Notes: a model not told the origin generated them from the sequence alone. 64,000 bases of DNA from Pseudodesulfovibrio senegalensis (GCF_008830225.1 NZ_WAIE01000005.1:62001-126000), one strand, 5' to 3'; positions 1 through 10,677 are shown, numbered from the stretch's first letter. Program-made: numbers and translations.

Positions 1-210
1 ACCGGTACCGGGTTCTCCTGTAACAAAAAGATTGTACCCTTTCTTGTCCATGCCTATGCCGAAACGAAAAGCCTGAACACCACGCTCCTGTCCGATTATC
101 TCAGTCAGCGGTTCAAGCTCGGCAGTTGATTCAAAAGGAAGTGCGTCAGGAGACATCGTCCATCGAAGTTGGTCCAGAGAGACCTTGAGTTGCGAATTTC
201 TGCCAGCCAT
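1..210 (-). CDS. Lon-related ATP-dependent protease, N-terminal fragment (cut by window edge)
   Basis: Reading leftward from an ATG at 210, the 70 visible residues begin MAGRNSQLKVSLDQLRW and run to a P-loop start GEPGTG at the window edge, so the rest of the gene lies outside. The N-terminal pattern (substrate-facing segment, then an IIGQERGVQAFRFG stretch and 'GYNLFVTGEPGTG') is that of the large Lon-related proteases (peptidase S16 with an internal AAA+ domain), not classical LonA. A GGGAG ribosome-binding site sits 8 bases before the start. It follows the Hsp20 gene by 17 bases and is probably co-transcribed, joining a holdase chaperone to a protease. Only the N-terminus is visible, so the S16 catalytic dyad cannot be checked. 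Confidence 0.75.
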   Translation of the reverse strand, partial: MAGRNSQLKVSLDQLRWTMSPDALPFESTAELEPLTEIIGQERGVQAFRFGIGMDKKGYNLFVTGEPGTG

Positions 211-227
211 AATGATTACTCCCTTGC

Positions 228-647
228 TCACTCTTTGGTGTCCACGCGCACCAGATGGCCATACGGATTCCTGCACTGCGGCAAATGAATCTCGAGAATA
301 CCGCCTTCAAAGACTGCCCGCACCTCAGCAGCATCCACACGACACGGTAACCGCACTTCCTTCTTGAACATACGATGCGTCCTTGTGCCGCCACTTTCAC
401 ATTCGGCTTCCCCGGAAATGACCATGCGCCCGTCGTGAACAGTTACAACAAGGTCGTCCGCCTTCATTCCGGAAATTTCCATTCGCGCTACAAATTCACC
501 GTGTTCATTACTAAAAACAAGATCGCCAGCCATCCGGTCATGCATCGCAGGCAATTCGAAATCCGAACAAAAATCATCAAACAGCCGGTCAACATTGCGT
601 TTCAATTTTTCCAATTCACTTTGGCTCCACAATTTCAAATTCGGCAT
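228..647 (-). CDS. Hsp20/alpha-crystallin family small heat-shock protein
   Basis: A 139-residue protein with the usual small heat-shock layout: an N-terminal arm (MPNLKLWSQSELEKLKRNVDRL), an alpha-crystallin domain from about residue 40 to 130 and a short tail. The domain shows the family's 'EISGMKADDLVV' and 'R-x-F-x-x-x-V-x-LP' patterns (RMFKKEVRLP) and a G-I-L-E-I strand near the end. Such proteins act as ATP-independent holdases for unfolding cytoplasmic proteins. The start at 647 is preferred over an ATG 30 bases upstream because GGGAGG lies just before it. The Lon-related protease follows after 17 bases, suggesting a two-gene proteostasis unit. No clear sigma-32 promoter was recognised upstream. 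Confidence 0.88.
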   Translation of the reverse strand: MPNLKLWSQSELEKLKRNVDRLFDDFCSDFELPAMHDRMAGDLVFSNEHGEFVARMEISGMKADDLVVTVHDGRMVISGEAECESGGTRTHRMFKKEVRLPCRVDAAEVRAVFEGGILEIHLPQCRNPYGHLVRVDTKE

Positions 648-756
648 GAACAAACCTCCCATCCACAAGCCGTTCAAAACAACCGAACCGCAACACCCTT
701 GAGCCGAAACCTTTTACAAATCTGTACCACACAACACGCGATAGAAACAATAAACC

Positions 757-793
757 ACAAAAAAAAGCCCTGCCTCCGAACCGGGGCAGGGCT
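757..793 (-). terminator. Rho-independent terminator after the small membrane protein
   Basis: A nine-base-pair stem (AGCCCTGCC paired with GGCAGGGCT, 766-774 and 785-793) is followed on the minus strand by a run of T residues. It ends the unit containing the genes at 815-3178 and separates it from the Hsp20 gene. Confidence 0.85.
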
Positions 794-814
794 GAAAGCA
801 ACCAGTGAAAAAAG

Positions 815-997
815 CTACAATCCTTTGAAAACATTCCCCAAGGCCAAAACCCCGAACCCGGCGGAAACCAGCCAGAAAGGCCGCACTGCCCGTTCCAGAG
901 CAGGAACAGACATGACGTCCACATGAATGAGAATTCCGAGAAGCCCGATAATGACGGCAATCACCCAAGTCAGCAGCTTGGGACTATTCATCTGCAT
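815..997 (-). CDS. Small two-helix membrane protein of unknown function
   Basis: A 60-residue hydrophobic protein (MQMNSPKLLTWVIAVIIG...). Two membrane spans are likely: residues about 8-26 and about 42-58, joined by a short loop with charged residues (ALERAVRPFW). The start at 997 is chosen because GGAG lies seven bases upstream; the ATG six bases further in would be too far from it. The gene starts 31 bases after the end of the REC-PAS-GGDEF-EAL gene and precedes a strong terminator, so the two probably share a transcript. I do not recognise a family. A role as a membrane partner of the signalling protein is only a guess from position. Confidence 0.6.
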   Translation of the reverse strand: MQMNSPKLLTWVIAVIIGLLGILIHVDVMSVPALERAVRPFWLVSAGFGVLALGNVFKGL

Positions 998-1027
998 ACA
1001 CACACTCCACTGCAAAAATCTCGACAT

Positions 1028-3178
1028 TTACAAAGACAACGACTTGTTGATCTTCATGAAAAGCTCGGCGTCCTCCTGCGGCACCGGCCTTGAAATCAGA
1101 TACCCCTGACCGTAATCGCATTGCAAGGAGTAAAGCAAGTTCAGCTGCTGCTCGGTTTCTATCCCCTCGGCCACGACCTCAAGACGAAGCCCATGAGCAA
1201 GATTGATAATGGCCCGCACAATTTCTATGCTGGCCGGGTCCACGTCGAGCCGCTGCACAAAGCTAAGGTCAACCTTGAGTTGATCAATGGGAAATCGTTG
1301 CAGATAGCTCATGGACGAATAGCCGGTTCCAAAATCATCAATTGACAAAAGCACACCGGATTCCTTGAGCAGATTGAGTTTTCTCACCGAATCCGATGCA
1401 TCGACCATGACAACTGTTTCGGTTATTTCGAGCTTGAGACAATGGGGCGGCAATTTTGTGTCCTTCAATATCCTGCTCACGTTATCCACAAGATTTCGTT
1501 CACCAAACTGGCGAGCGGAAATGTTCACGGAAATGACCAGGTCATTATCCGCCACTCCGTCTTCCCGCCAGCGCTGTACGGTTGAAGCGGCCTCATGCAA
1601 CACCCACTCACCGATCCCCACGATCAACCCGGTTTCTTCGGCAACATGAATAAATTCCCCGGGACTCACCAAACCTCGCCTTGGATGGTTCCAACGAATC
1701 AGGGCCTCAAATCCCGTAACAGAACGGTTTTTCAAATCGACAATGGGTTGGTAGTACAGGACAAACTCACTTCGTTCCAAAGCAAGACGCAACTCGGTTT
1801 CAACGGTCATCTTTTCGACGGCCCGTTTACGCATCTTGTCCTTGAAAACAAAATAGTCATCTTTACCCGCATTTTTAGCCGAATACATCGCAGTATGGGC
1901 ATTGCGGACCCGTTCTTCCGCGCTCTTTTTTCCATCCTGAAAAACATCAAGGCCCAGACTTACGGATGTTTGCACCTCCGAGCCTTCCACCTGCAAAGGT
2001 TTTCTCATGGCCTCAACCACTTCGCCTGCCCTTTTCGCAGCCTCCTCTTCCGAGTCCAAATCATCAAACAAAAGCCCGAACTCGTCTCCCCCGAAGCGTG
2101 AAACCGTATCGTGCGGATGCATGAGACGTTGCAAGCGTTCGCTGACAGCAAGCAAAACCTTATCACCAAACGAATGCCCGAGGCTGTCGTTGATGACCTT
2201 GAACCGGTCAAGATCGAGAAACGCTATGGCAACAAACGCATTGTGTCCTGCCGTTCGAGCCATGACACGTTCCACCCTGTCGAGAAAGAGGTTCCGGTTG
2301 GCAAGCCCGGTAAGAGGATCGTGAAGAGTTTGATGGCGCAGCCGTTCTTCGGCTTCCTTGCGACTTGTGATGTCCCGCATACTGGCACGCACACCAAGGG
2401 ACGAACCATCCTGATCCACGACATCACGCCGCGCCAGACTGAGCCAACGCATTCTGTTTGCTGAATTAAAAATCCTGAAATCAAAGGAATCCTCTTCCGA
2501 AAAAGGCTTCCCCGCCATGTGCCGTTCCCACTGCAGGCGGTCGTTCCGATGAATAATCTGCTTCATAAACGACGGGTCATTCATGAATTTCCTGGGAGGA
2601 TAGCCGGTAATGCGTTCACAGCTCGGGCTTATGTACAACAGCTCGCCGCCATCGCCGTACCAACACTCCCAGTCATAATTGTAATCGGCCACAATTCTGT
2701 ATCGACGTTCGGAATGCTCCAAGGCCCGCTTGGATTCCTGCAACTGGTCAATGGTTTTTTCCAGCTCTCGAGTTGTGCGTTCCAGCCCTCTGGTCTTACG
2801 GTGCAACTCCACGAAAATTCGTACTTTGCTTTTGAGTATGCCCGGCTCTACTGGCTTGAAAAGATAATCGACCGCTCCCAGCTCATAGCCCCGGAACACA
2901 TGACGCTGTTCCTTGCTGATGGCCGTAACAAATATTATGGGAATATGACGACAGGCCTCAATGCCCCGAATTCTCTCTGCTGTAGTGAATCCGTCCATCT
3001 CTGGCATCATCACGTCAAGAAGCACCACGGCAAAATCATAATCCTCAAGATATGCCAAAGCCTCCCTGCCGGATGAAGCCTTAACCACATTCAAGTCTAG
3101 CCCAGTCAGAACCCCTTCAAGCAGGCGCAAATTTATCCGCTCATCGTCTACGACCAGCACATCCACTTTTTCATCCAT
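1028..3178 (-). CDS. Response regulator with PAS, GGDEF and EAL domains (cyclic-di-GMP signalling)
   Basis: A 716-residue cytoplasmic protein. Residues 1-125 form a receiver domain with acidic residues D11-D12, phospho-acceptor D55, T85 and K108. A coiled linker (about 130-160) leads to a PAS domain (about 160-275), then GGDEF (about 280-450) and EAL (about 460-710). The GGDEF motif at 363-367 is intact, but the inhibitory RxxD site just before it reads HPHD, so product inhibition is probably lost. The EAL side keeps EAL (491-493), LEITET and DDFGTG, so phosphodiesterase activity is plausible. Which activity dominates cannot be read from sequence. The start is set at 3178, where AGAAGGA precedes ATG. 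No histidine kinase gene is adjacent, so the partner must lie elsewhere. Confidence 0.92.
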   Translation of the reverse strand: MDEKVDVLVVDDERINLRLLEGVLTGLDLNVVKASSGREALAYLEDYDFAVVLLDVMMPEMDGFTTAERIRGIEACRHIPIIFVTAISKEQRHVFRGYELGAVDYLFKPVEPGILKSKVRIFVELHRKTRGLERTTRELEKTIDQLQESKRALEHSERRYRIVADYNYDWECWYGDGGELLYISPSCERITGYPPRKFMNDPSFMKQIIHRNDRLQWERHMAGKPFSEEDSFDFRIFNSANRMRWLSLARRDVVDQDGSSLGVRASMRDITSRKEAEERLRHQTLHDPLTGLANRNLFLDRVERVMARTAGHNAFVAIAFLDLDRFKVINDSLGHSFGDKVLLAVSERLQRLMHPHDTVSRFGGDEFGLLFDDLDSEEEAAKRAGEVVEAMRKPLQVEGSEVQTSVSLGLDVFQDGKKSAEERVRNAHTAMYSAKNAGKDDYFVFKDKMRKRAVEKMTVETELRLALERSEFVLYYQPIVDLKNRSVTGFEALIRWNHPRRGLVSPGEFIHVAEETGLIVGIGEWVLHEAASTVQRWREDGVADNDLVISVNISARQFGERNLVDNVSRILKDTKLPPHCLKLEITETVVMVDASDSVRKLNLLKESGVLLSIDDFGTGYSSMSYLQRFPIDQLKVDLSFVQRLDVDPASIEIVRAIINLAHGLRLEVVAEGIETEQQLNLLYSLQCDYGQGYLISRPVPQEDAELFMKINKSLSL

Positions 3179-3301
3179 GCCGCGTCCTTCTCCGGAACAT
3201 TGACTCCCCACTATTTTGGAACACTTTCAAAGTTACTATATTCGTATAAGTATGACATTATAATCAAATTGAGAGCCCCCCGAACAGACACAACCAACTA
3301 T

Positions 3302-3329
3302 TTGACATTCATACTCGGGACATTATTGT
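3302..3329 (+). promoter_or_regulatory. Candidate sigma-70 promoter for the DUF493 gene
   Basis: TTGACA (3302-3307) and TATTGT (3324-3329) are separated by 16 bases, 36 bases upstream of the DUF493 start. The -35 is a perfect match and the -10 matches four of six. Confidence 0.5.
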
Positions 3330-3364
3330 CCATGACTCAAAGATCAAACCTGAAAGGATGTCCA

Positions 3365-3625
3365 ATGAGTAACGACAACGAACGCTTCTGCCAGCGCTTG
3401 GACGAGCACCACCAATGGCCCTGTCCATACATGTTCAAATTCATCGTGCCGACCGAAAAACTGAACGATTTCAAAACGCTGTTCCCCGATGAGGAACTCG
3501 CCCTGCGCGAATCTCGAACAGGTAAATATACAAGCGTAACCATGGAAACCACCATGTGTTCCAGCCAATCCGTAATGGAAGTGTACGAAAAAGCTGCACA
3601 AATACCCGGGATAATGAGCCTCTAG
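3365..3625 (+). CDS. DUF493 (YbeD-like) family protein
   Basis: An 86-residue cytoplasmic protein. After a short polar N-terminus, 'PCPYMFKFIVP' and 'GKYTSVTMETTMCSSQSVMEVYEKAAQIPGI' fit the DUF493/YbeD small ferredoxin-like fold, with a conserved GKY-S-V-T strand and a final 'I-PG-x-x-x-L'. The start is 3365, preceded by AAAGGA; longer in-frame upstream sequence lacks a suitable site and is not family-like. The gene stands alone between a candidate promoter and a U-rich hairpin. The biochemical role of YbeD proteins is not settled. Confidence 0.8.
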   Translation: MSNDNERFCQRLDEHHQWPCPYMFKFIVPTEKLNDFKTLFPDEELALRESRTGKYTSVTMETTMCSSQSVMEVYEKAAQIPGIMSL

Positions 3626-3654
3626 AAAAGAATACCTTTTTGGTATACTTTTCT
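3624..3654 (+). terminator. Hairpin at the stop codon of the DUF493 gene
   Basis: AGAAAAG-a-ATACC (3624-3636) pairs with GGTAT-a-CTTTTCT (3642-3654) around a TTTTT loop: twelve pairs and one mismatch. The left arm includes the last bases of the stop codon. There is no separate U-tract, but the descending arm is U-rich. Confidence 0.5.
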
Positions 3655-3770
3655 CTGCGCGAATCATGGACAATGCCCCAAAAGGACTTAGCTCTCATGC
3701 TGGCAGTATGATACCATGAAATAAAAATTGCGCAAAAACATACGACCGTTCAAGTCTATGGGAGAATGCC

Positions 3771-4625
3771 ATGTGGGAATATACGGACAAGGTAAAGGAA
3801 CACTTTCTCAAGCCCAAAAATGCCGGAAGCCTTGAAGACGCTGACGGCATCGGCGAGGTCGGCTCACTTGCGTGCGGCGACGCCCTCAAACTGTTCATCA
3901 AGGTCGATGACAACGGAATCATAACCGATGCCAAATTCCAGACATTTGGTTGCGCCAGCGCCATAGCGTCCAGTTCCGCGCTCACGGAAATGATCATCGG
4001 CATGAACATCGAGCAGGCGCAAAAGCTGACCAACAAGGATATCGCCGAATACCTGGGCGGGCTTCCCCGTGAAAAGATGCATTGCTCCGTCATGGGCCAG
4101 GAAGCGCTCGAACAGGCCATTAAAAACTACCGGGGCGAAGCTGGTACCGTTGCCGAGCATTCCCATGAAGGCGAGCTTATTTGTGAATGTTTCGGCATCT
4201 TTGACGAGGAAATCCTGCGAGCCATCAAAGAAAATGACCTGAAGACCGTGGAAGACGTCACCAACTTCACCAAGGCCGGAGGCGGCTGTGGCAAGTGCAT
4301 TCCGGACATCGAGAATCTGCTGGCACAGGCACACGGCGAAAAAGCAACCTGCACGGTCCCGGAGCCCACGGACTCCCCGGCCGCAGGGCTGACCAACCTC
4401 CAGCGCATGCGCCTCATCGAACAGGTCATCGATGAAGAAATCCGCCCCATGCTCCAAAAGGATGGCGGCAACATCGAACTCATCGACGTGGACAGGACCG
4501 ACGTCTATGTCCGCCTGCTGGGGATGTGTGTAGGCTGCCCGTCCAGCCAGGCCACGCTCAAGGGCGTGGTGGAGGCGAGGCTGCGCGAAAAGGTCGATCC
4601 CGAAGTGACCATCAAGGAGGGCTGA
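3771..4625 (+). CDS. nifU: NifU-type three-domain Fe-S cluster scaffold protein
   Basis: A 284-residue scaffold on which Fe-S clusters are built with sulfur from NifS. The N-terminal IscU-like domain (about 1-125) has C35, C61 and C105, with D37 next to the first cysteine. The central domain carries a permanent [2Fe-2S] site with C138, C140, C173 and C176. The C-terminal NFU domain (about 210-284) has the CxxC pair C253/C256. GGGAG precedes the ATG. It leads the operon nifU-nifS-cysK-serine acetyltransferase, and nifS starts two bases after its stop. No nitrogenase gene is in view, and in sulfate reducers this NifUS pair commonly serves general Fe-S assembly, so a nitrogen-fixation role is not implied. 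Confidence 0.96.
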   Translation: MWEYTDKVKEHFLKPKNAGSLEDADGIGEVGSLACGDALKLFIKVDDNGIITDAKFQTFGCASAIASSSALTEMIIGMNIEQAQKLTNKDIAEYLGGLPREKMHCSVMGQEALEQAIKNYRGEAGTVAEHSHEGELICECFGIFDEEILRAIKENDLKTVEDVTNFTKAGGGCGKCIPDIENLLAQAHGEKATCTVPEPTDSPAAGLTNLQRMRLIEQVIDEEIRPMLQKDGGNIELIDVDRTDVYVRLLGMCVGCPSSQATLKGVVEARLREKVDPEVTIKEG

Positions 4626-4626
4626 C

Positions 4627-5823
4627 ATGCAGACCATATACATGGATAATAATGCCACGACCAAGGTGGACCCTGCCGTTTTGGAAGAAATGCTTCCCTA
4701 CCTTTCCGATCTGTATGGCAACCCCTCCAGCATGCATCGATTCGGCGGTCAGGTGGGTGCAAAAGTTGCCGAGGCCCGTCAACGAATCGCCAACATCCTG
4801 CACTGCGACCCTTCGGAAATCATTTTCACGGCCTGCGGCACGGAATCGGACAATACGGCCATTCGATCCGCACTCAGGGCAAAACCCGACAAAAAACATA
4901 TCATCACGACCCGCGTGGAGCACCCGGCCATACTCAGTCTGTGCAAGCACCTTGAAAAACGCGAAGGGTACGATGTCACCTACCTGCCCGTAGATGAGGA
5001 CGGCAATCTCGACGTGCAGGACTTCAAAAAGGCCATTCGAGACGACACGGCCATCGCCTCCATCATGTGGGCCAACAATGAAACCGGCGTGCTCTTTCCC
5101 ATCGAGGAACTCGCGGCCATCGCCCAGGAACGTGGCGTCATCCTGCATACGGACGCCGTTCAGGCCGTGGGCAAAATACCCATCGACCTTTCCAGAACGC
5201 CCGTGGACATGCTCTCCCTTTCCGGCCACAAGCTGCATGCGCCCAAAGGCGTGGGTGTCCTTTTTGTCCGCAAACGGCTGCCCTACCGACCGTTCATGAT
5301 CGGCGGCCATCAGGAACGCGGACGGCGCGCCGGAACGGAAAACACTGCGGGCATCATTGCTCTGGGCAAGGCGTGCCAATTGGCAACGGAACATTTTGCC
5401 GAAGAAACCACCACGGTCAAGACGCTCCGCGACAAACTGGAAAACGGACTGCTCAAGGCCGTGCCCCATGCCAAGCTCAACGGCGACAAGGAAAACAGGC
5501 TGCCCAACACGTCCAACATCTCCTTCGGCTATGTCGAGGGGGAAGCCATCCTGCTCATGCTCGACGAACTGGGCATCTGCGCCAGCTCCGGCTCCGCCTG
5601 CACATCCGGCAGCCTGGAGCCATCCCACGTGCTACGGGCCATGGGCGTTCCCTTCACTTTCGCCCACGGCTCCATCCGTTTCAGTCTCAGCCGCTTCAAC
5701 ACCGAAAAGGAAGTTGACTTCATCATTGAAAACCTGCCCGGGGTCATTGAAAACCTGCGCGCCCTGTCCCCGTTTTCCGCGGAAAACGATGCGCCCTCCT
5801 GCACGCCGAGAAGCACGGAATAA
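4627..5823 (+). CDS. nifS: Cysteine desulfurase NifS
   Basis: A 398-residue PLP enzyme (fold type I) that takes sulfur from L-cysteine as an enzyme persulfide and passes it to NifU. Visible features are the N-terminal 'YMDNNATT', H99 (VEHP) that stacks on PLP, D176-x-x-Q179, the PLP lysine K202 in [10 protein letters not shown], and the persulfide cysteine C325 in a flexible SSGSACTSG loop, which matches group I (NifS/IscS) desulfurases. Its Shine-Dalgarno AAGGAGG overlaps the end of nifU, so the two are translationally coupled. The C-terminal tail after about residue 375 is poorly conserved. cysK follows after two bases, coupling substrate supply to use. Confidence 0.96.
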   Translation: MQTIYMDNNATTKVDPAVLEEMLPYLSDLYGNPSSMHRFGGQVGAKVAEARQRIANILHCDPSEIIFTACGTESDNTAIRSALRAKPDKKHIITTRVEHPAILSLCKHLEKREGYDVTYLPVDEDGNLDVQDFKKAIRDDTAIASIMWANNETGVLFPIEELAAIAQERGVILHTDAVQAVGKIPIDLSRTPVDMLSLSGHKLHAPKGVGVLFVRKRLPYRPFMIGGHQERGRRAGTENTAGIIALGKACQLATEHFAEETTTVKTLRDKLENGLLKAVPHAKLNGDKENRLPNTSNISFGYVEGEAILLMLDELGICASSGSACTSGSLEPSHVLRAMGVPFTFAHGSIRFSLSRFNTEKEVDFIIENLPGVIENLRALSPFSAENDAPSCTPRSTE

Positions 5824-5825
5824 CC

Positions 5826-6749
<924 letters not shown>

Positions 6750-6767
6750 TTTCAAGCAAGGACCGTC

Positions 6768-7691
6768 ATGACCAGCACCACAAAATCTCTTGATTCCATC
6801 GTACGCCAACTCGACACCAACGGGCATGAACTGCTCTCGCGAGCCCACTCGGGAGAGCGGCCCATGCCTTCGGTGGAGATACTGTCGGACATCGTGGAAA
6901 ACCTGCGTTCCGTCCTTTTTCCGGGGTACTACGGACCGTCGGAAATCACCCCGGAGAACATGCCCTATCACATTGGTTCCACATTGGCCCGGGTGGAACG
7001 GCTGCTGGCCGACCAGATCAATCGCGGCTACTGCTTTGTATGTGAACGGGATCAACGGGACCTCTGTGCGGATTGCGAAAAACGCTCCAAGGACACGGCA
7101 CGCAAATTTCTTGAATGTCTGCCGGAAATCCGCAACCAACTGCTTTCGGACGTAGAGGCCGCCTACGACGGCGACCCCGCAGCCAAAACGCATGGTGAAA
7201 CCATTTTTTGCTACCCGTCCATCCGGGCGCTCACAAACCACCGCATTGCCCACGAGCTCTATCGGCTGGACGTGGACATCATCCCCCGCATCATCAGCGA
7301 AATGGCCCATTCTGACACGGGCATCGACATCCACCCCGGCGCCAGCATCGGCAACCGGTTCTTCATCGACCACGGCACCGGGACCGTGATCGGCGAGACA
7401 TGCATCATCGGCGACAACGTGCGCATCTACCAGGGCGTGACCCTTGGGGCCAAGAGCTTTCCCAAGGACGAAGGCGAACGGTTGGTCAAGGGGCTGCCGC
7501 GCCATCCCATCGTGGAAGACGATGTCATTGTGTACGCCGGGGCAACGATTCTCGGTCGAGTGACCATCGGCAAAAACGCAGTGATAGGTGGTAACGTCTG
7601 GGTGACGCGAGACGTACCGCCCGATGCCAGACTGGTGCAGTCGAAATCCATGCACCTGGCCTTTGAACAGGATGCAACGGATATAGCCTGA
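6768..7691 (+). CDS. Serine O-acetyltransferase (EpsC/SerAT type) with a four-cysteine insert
   Basis: A 307-residue enzyme that transfers acetyl from acetyl-CoA to serine, the first step of cysteine synthesis. The C-terminal half is a left-handed beta-helix of hexapeptide repeats (about 190-285) with catalytic-type histidines in DIHPGA and FIDHGTG and the cofactor loop GETCIIGDNV. The N-terminal half carries C89-x2-C92-x7-C100-x2-C103, a pattern able to bind a metal that is absent from E. coli CysE. It sits 18 bases after cysK with AAGGA before the ATG and is followed by a strong terminator. Feedback inhibition by cysteine is typical of the family but cannot be judged here. Confidence 0.93.
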   Translation: MTSTTKSLDSIVRQLDTNGHELLSRAHSGERPMPSVEILSDIVENLRSVLFPGYYGPSEITPENMPYHIGSTLARVERLLADQINRGYCFVCERDQRDLCADCEKRSKDTARKFLECLPEIRNQLLSDVEAAYDGDPAAKTHGETIFCYPSIRALTNHRIAHELYRLDVDIIPRIISEMAHSDTGIDIHPGASIGNRFFIDHGTGTVIGETCIIGDNVRIYQGVTLGAKSFPKDEGERLVKGLPRHPIVEDDVIVYAGATILGRVTIGKNAVIGGNVWVTRDVPPDARLVQSKSMHLAFEQDATDIA

Positions 7692-7701
7692 GTCATTCAT
7701 T

Positions 7702-7732
7702 GGGCCGGAGGTCGTACTTCCGGCCCTTTTTT
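7702..7732 (+). terminator. Rho-independent terminator of the nifU-nifS-cysK-serAT operon
   Basis: GGGCCGGA (7702-7709) pairs with TCCGGCCC (7719-7726), followed by six T residues. It starts ten bases after the last stop codon of the operon. Confidence 0.9.
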
Positions 7733-7851
7733 ACGCCTCTTATGCAGGCCAGTCTTGACTTCCGGCCCCGCTTGCACCAAAGTAACCAGTTGCTTTCAGC
7801 AGCACATAATTTTCATACAGTAATATACGTTTTCGGAGGACGTCACACATC

Positions 7852-10668
7852 ATGAGCGACTATAAAAAAACCCTTCTGCTTCCCAAGACCAAATTTCCCA
7901 TGAAGGCAAACCTCAAGCAACGCGAGCCTGAAATGCTCAAGTTCTGGGAACAGATCGACGCCTACAGCCTCATGATTTCCTCCGGCGGCGAAAACGGCTC
8001 CTACTGCCTGCACGACGGCCCTCCCTATGCCAACGGGCACATTCACATGGGTACTGCCCTGAACAAGGTGCTCAAGGACATCGTGGTCAAATCCCGCAAC
8101 ATGCAGGGCTATACGTCCCAGTATGTTCCGGGCTGGGACTGCCACGGCCTGCCCATCGAGCACAAGGTCGAACAGGAGCTCAAGAAGAAACGCAAGGAAC
8201 TGCCCACGCTGACCGTGCGCAAGATCTGCCGCGAATACGCCAACAAGTGGCTGGATGTGCAACGCAAGGAATTCAAACGCCTCGGTGTGCTCGGCAAATG
8301 GGAAGAGCCCTACCTGACCATGAATCCCAGCTATGAGGCAGCCACAGCCCGAGAACTGGGTCGTTTCATGGAGAACGACGGCGTTGTGCGCGGCAAGAAA
8401 CCCATCTACTGGTGCTGCGATTGTCACACCGCCTTGGCCGAAGCCGAGGTCGAATACGCGGACCACACTTCACCGTCCATCTATGTGCGCTTCCCCATGG
8501 CCGACCCCAAGGCCGCTGAAATCGCCGACGTGGACGTGAACAAGCTGTACATCGTCATCTGGACCACCACGCCGTGGACCATTCCCGACAACATGGCCGT
8601 GGCCGTGCATCCGAATTTTGATTACGTGTTCGTGAACGTGGGCGGCGATGTCTATGTTGTTGCCGAGGGCATGCTGGAAAGCGTAGCCCAGGCCGTGGGC
8701 TGGGAAAACCCCGAAATCGTAGCCACGGTCAAGGGCTCAGAACTGGAAGGCCTCAAGCCCAAACACCCCATCTACAATCGCGAATCCCCGGTGGTGCTGG
8801 CCGACTATGTCACGCTCGAAGCCGGTACCGGCTGCGTGCACACCGCGCCCGGCCACGGTCCGGACGACTTTGTCACTGGCATGCGCTACGGCCTTGAAAT
8901 CTATTCGCCCATGAACGACCGCGGCGAATTCCACAAGGATGTCGAGTTCTTTGCCGGGATGAACGTGTTCGACGCCAACCCCAAGGTCATCGAAAAGCTG
9001 GAGGAACTCGGCAATCTGCTCGGCTCCTCCTCCATCACGCACTCGTACCCGCACTGCTGGCGTTGCAAAAAGCCGGTCATCTTCCGCGCCACCACCCAGT
9101 GGTTCATCGGCATGGAAGAAAACGACCTGCGCAAACGTTCATTGAACGCCATCCGCAACGACGTGAGCTGGATTCCGGCATGGGGCGAAGAACGAATTTA
9201 CAACATGGTTGAAAACCGCCCGGATTGGTGCATCTCCCGCCAGCGCAACTGGGGCGTGCCCATCTCCGCGCTCATCTGCGAGGAATGCGACGAACCGTGG
9301 TACGATGCCCAGTGGGTCTACGACCTGTGCGAAAAATACGAAAAGCACCCCACGGGCTGCGACTACTGGTTTGAAGCGCCCATGGAAGACATCGTGCCCC
9401 AAGGTCTGACCTGCCCCAAGTGCGGCGCTGCCAAATGGAAGCGGGAAACCGACATCCTTGACGTATGGTTCGACTCCGGCACCAGCTTTGCCGCCGTGGT
9501 CGAACAACGAGAGGAAACCACCTACCCGGCCGACCTTTACCTCGAGGGTTCGGATCAGCACAGGGGCTGGTTCCACAGCTCGCTGCTGGCCAGCATGGGC
9601 ACCCGCAAGGTGCCGCCCTACAAATCCGTGCTCACCCACGGCTACGTGGTGGACGGTGACGGCCGCAAGATGTCCAAATCCATCGGCAACGTCATCGCGC
9701 CGCAGGAAATCATCGACAAATACGGCGCGGAAATCCTGCGTATGTGGGTCTCCGCGTCCAACTATCAGGAAGACATCCGCATTTCGGATGAAACCCTGAA
9801 CAGGCTCGTGGACGCCTACCGCCGCATCCGCAACACCTGCCGTTACCTGCTTTCCAACCTGAACGACTTTGCTCCGTCCGACCGGGTCGCGGTTCAGGAC
9901 ATGTTGCCGCTGGATCGTTATGCGCTGGAACTGGTGTCCAGAAGGCACGCCACCATCCAGAAGGCATACCGCAACTTTGAATTCCACAAGGTATACCACA
10001 CACTGCACAATCTCTGCGTGGTGGACCTGTCCGCATTCTATCTCGACATCATCAAGGACCGCCTGTACGTGGAGGCTCAAGACGGACGCAAACGCCGCTC
10101 CGCCCAAACCGTACTTTGGCAAATCCTGATGATGTTGCTTGAAGACATGGCCCCGGTGCTTTCCTTCACCGCGGAAGAAGCCTTCCAGCAACTGCCCGAG
10201 GCCATCAAAAACGAACTTGCCGACCTCAAATCGATATTTGCCCTGCGTTTTGCCCCGGATGAAACCGAAATGGACGAAAACACATTCGCCCGCTGGGAAA
10301 AACTGGCCATGATCCGAGCCGAAGTGAACAAGGCCATCGAACCTAAGCGCAAGGACGGTGTCATCGGAAAGCCGCTGGACGCTCACATCACCCTGTATGC
10401 TGATGAAAAGCTCGCCACCCTCTTGCAGAACGCCGAGCTTGATCCCATGGAATTCTTCATTGTTTCCAAGGTGGACATCAAGCCCCTGTCCGAGGCAAGG
10501 GACACGGCCATTGCCGCCGAGGATATTGAAGGACTGAAAGTGGACGTGGCCGCAGCACCCGGCGAAAAATGCGAACGCTGCTGGAGAATCTGCGAAGACC
10601 TCGGCACAAATGCAGACCACCCCACGGCCTGCCCGCGTTGTACAGCCGTGTTGACCGGAAAGGCCTAG
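7852..10668 (+). CDS. ileS: Isoleucyl-tRNA synthetase
   Basis: A 938-residue class Ia synthetase, full length for the bacterial form. The HIGH-type signature is HIHMG at 63-67 and KMSKS is at 606-610. The connective editing domain lies between (about 195-410; '[11 protein letters not shown]' and '[12 protein letters not shown]'). The C-terminus ends in a zinc ribbon with four cysteines (CERC ... CPRC, about 905-932), as in the E. coli type, which is generally mupirocin-sensitive. A GGAGG lies 12 bases before the ATG, rather far. lspA follows after nine bases, a pairing common in many bacteria. Confidence 0.97.
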   Translation: MSDYKKTLLLPKTKFPMKANLKQREPEMLKFWEQIDAYSLMISSGGENGSYCLHDGPPYANGHIHMGTALNKVLKDIVVKSRNMQGYTSQYVPGWDCHGLPIEHKVEQELKKKRKELPTLTVRKICREYANKWLDVQRKEFKRLGVLGKWEEPYLTMNPSYEAATARELGRFMENDGVVRGKKPIYWCCDCHTALAEAEVEYADHTSPSIYVRFPMADPKAAEIADVDVNKLYIVIWTTTPWTIPDNMAVAVHPNFDYVFVNVGGDVYVVAEGMLESVAQAVGWENPEIVATVKGSELEGLKPKHPIYNRESPVVLADYVTLEAGTGCVHTAPGHGPDDFVTGMRYGLEIYSPMNDRGEFHKDVEFFAGMNVFDANPKVIEKLEELGNLLGSSSITHSYPHCWRCKKPVIFRATTQWFIGMEENDLRKRSLNAIRNDVSWIPAWGEERIYNMVENRPDWCISRQRNWGVPISALICEECDEPWYDAQWVYDLCEKYEKHPTGCDYWFEAPMEDIVPQGLTCPKCGAAKWKRETDILDVWFDSGTSFAAVVEQREETTYPADLYLEGSDQHRGWFHSSLLASMGTRKVPPYKSVLTHGYVVDGDGRKMSKSIGNVIAPQEIIDKYGAEILRMWVSASNYQEDIRISDETLNRLVDAYRRIRNTCRYLLSNLNDFAPSDRVAVQDMLPLDRYALELVSRRHATIQKAYRNFEFHKVYHTLHNLCVVDLSAFYLDIIKDRLYVEAQDGRKRRSAQTVLWQILMMLLEDMAPVLSFTAEEAFQQLPEAIKNELADLKSIFALRFAPDETEMDENTFARWEKLAMIRAEVNKAIEPKRKDGVIGKPLDAHITLYADEKLATLLQNAELDPMEFFIVSKVDIKPLSEARDTAIAAEDIEGLKVDVAAAPGEKCERCWRICEDLGTNADHPTACPRCTAVLTGKA

Positions 10669-10677
10669 GAAATCCGC

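Noticed and set aside
3771-5823. A nitrogen-fixation locus, suggested by nifU and nifS
   Set aside because: No nitrogenase or nif accessory gene is present and the neighbours are cysteine-synthesis genes; a general Fe-S role fits better.
9139-10620. A 493-residue open frame antisense to ileS
   Set aside because: The opposite strand is a complete ileS with all motifs; the antisense translation has no recognisable domain.
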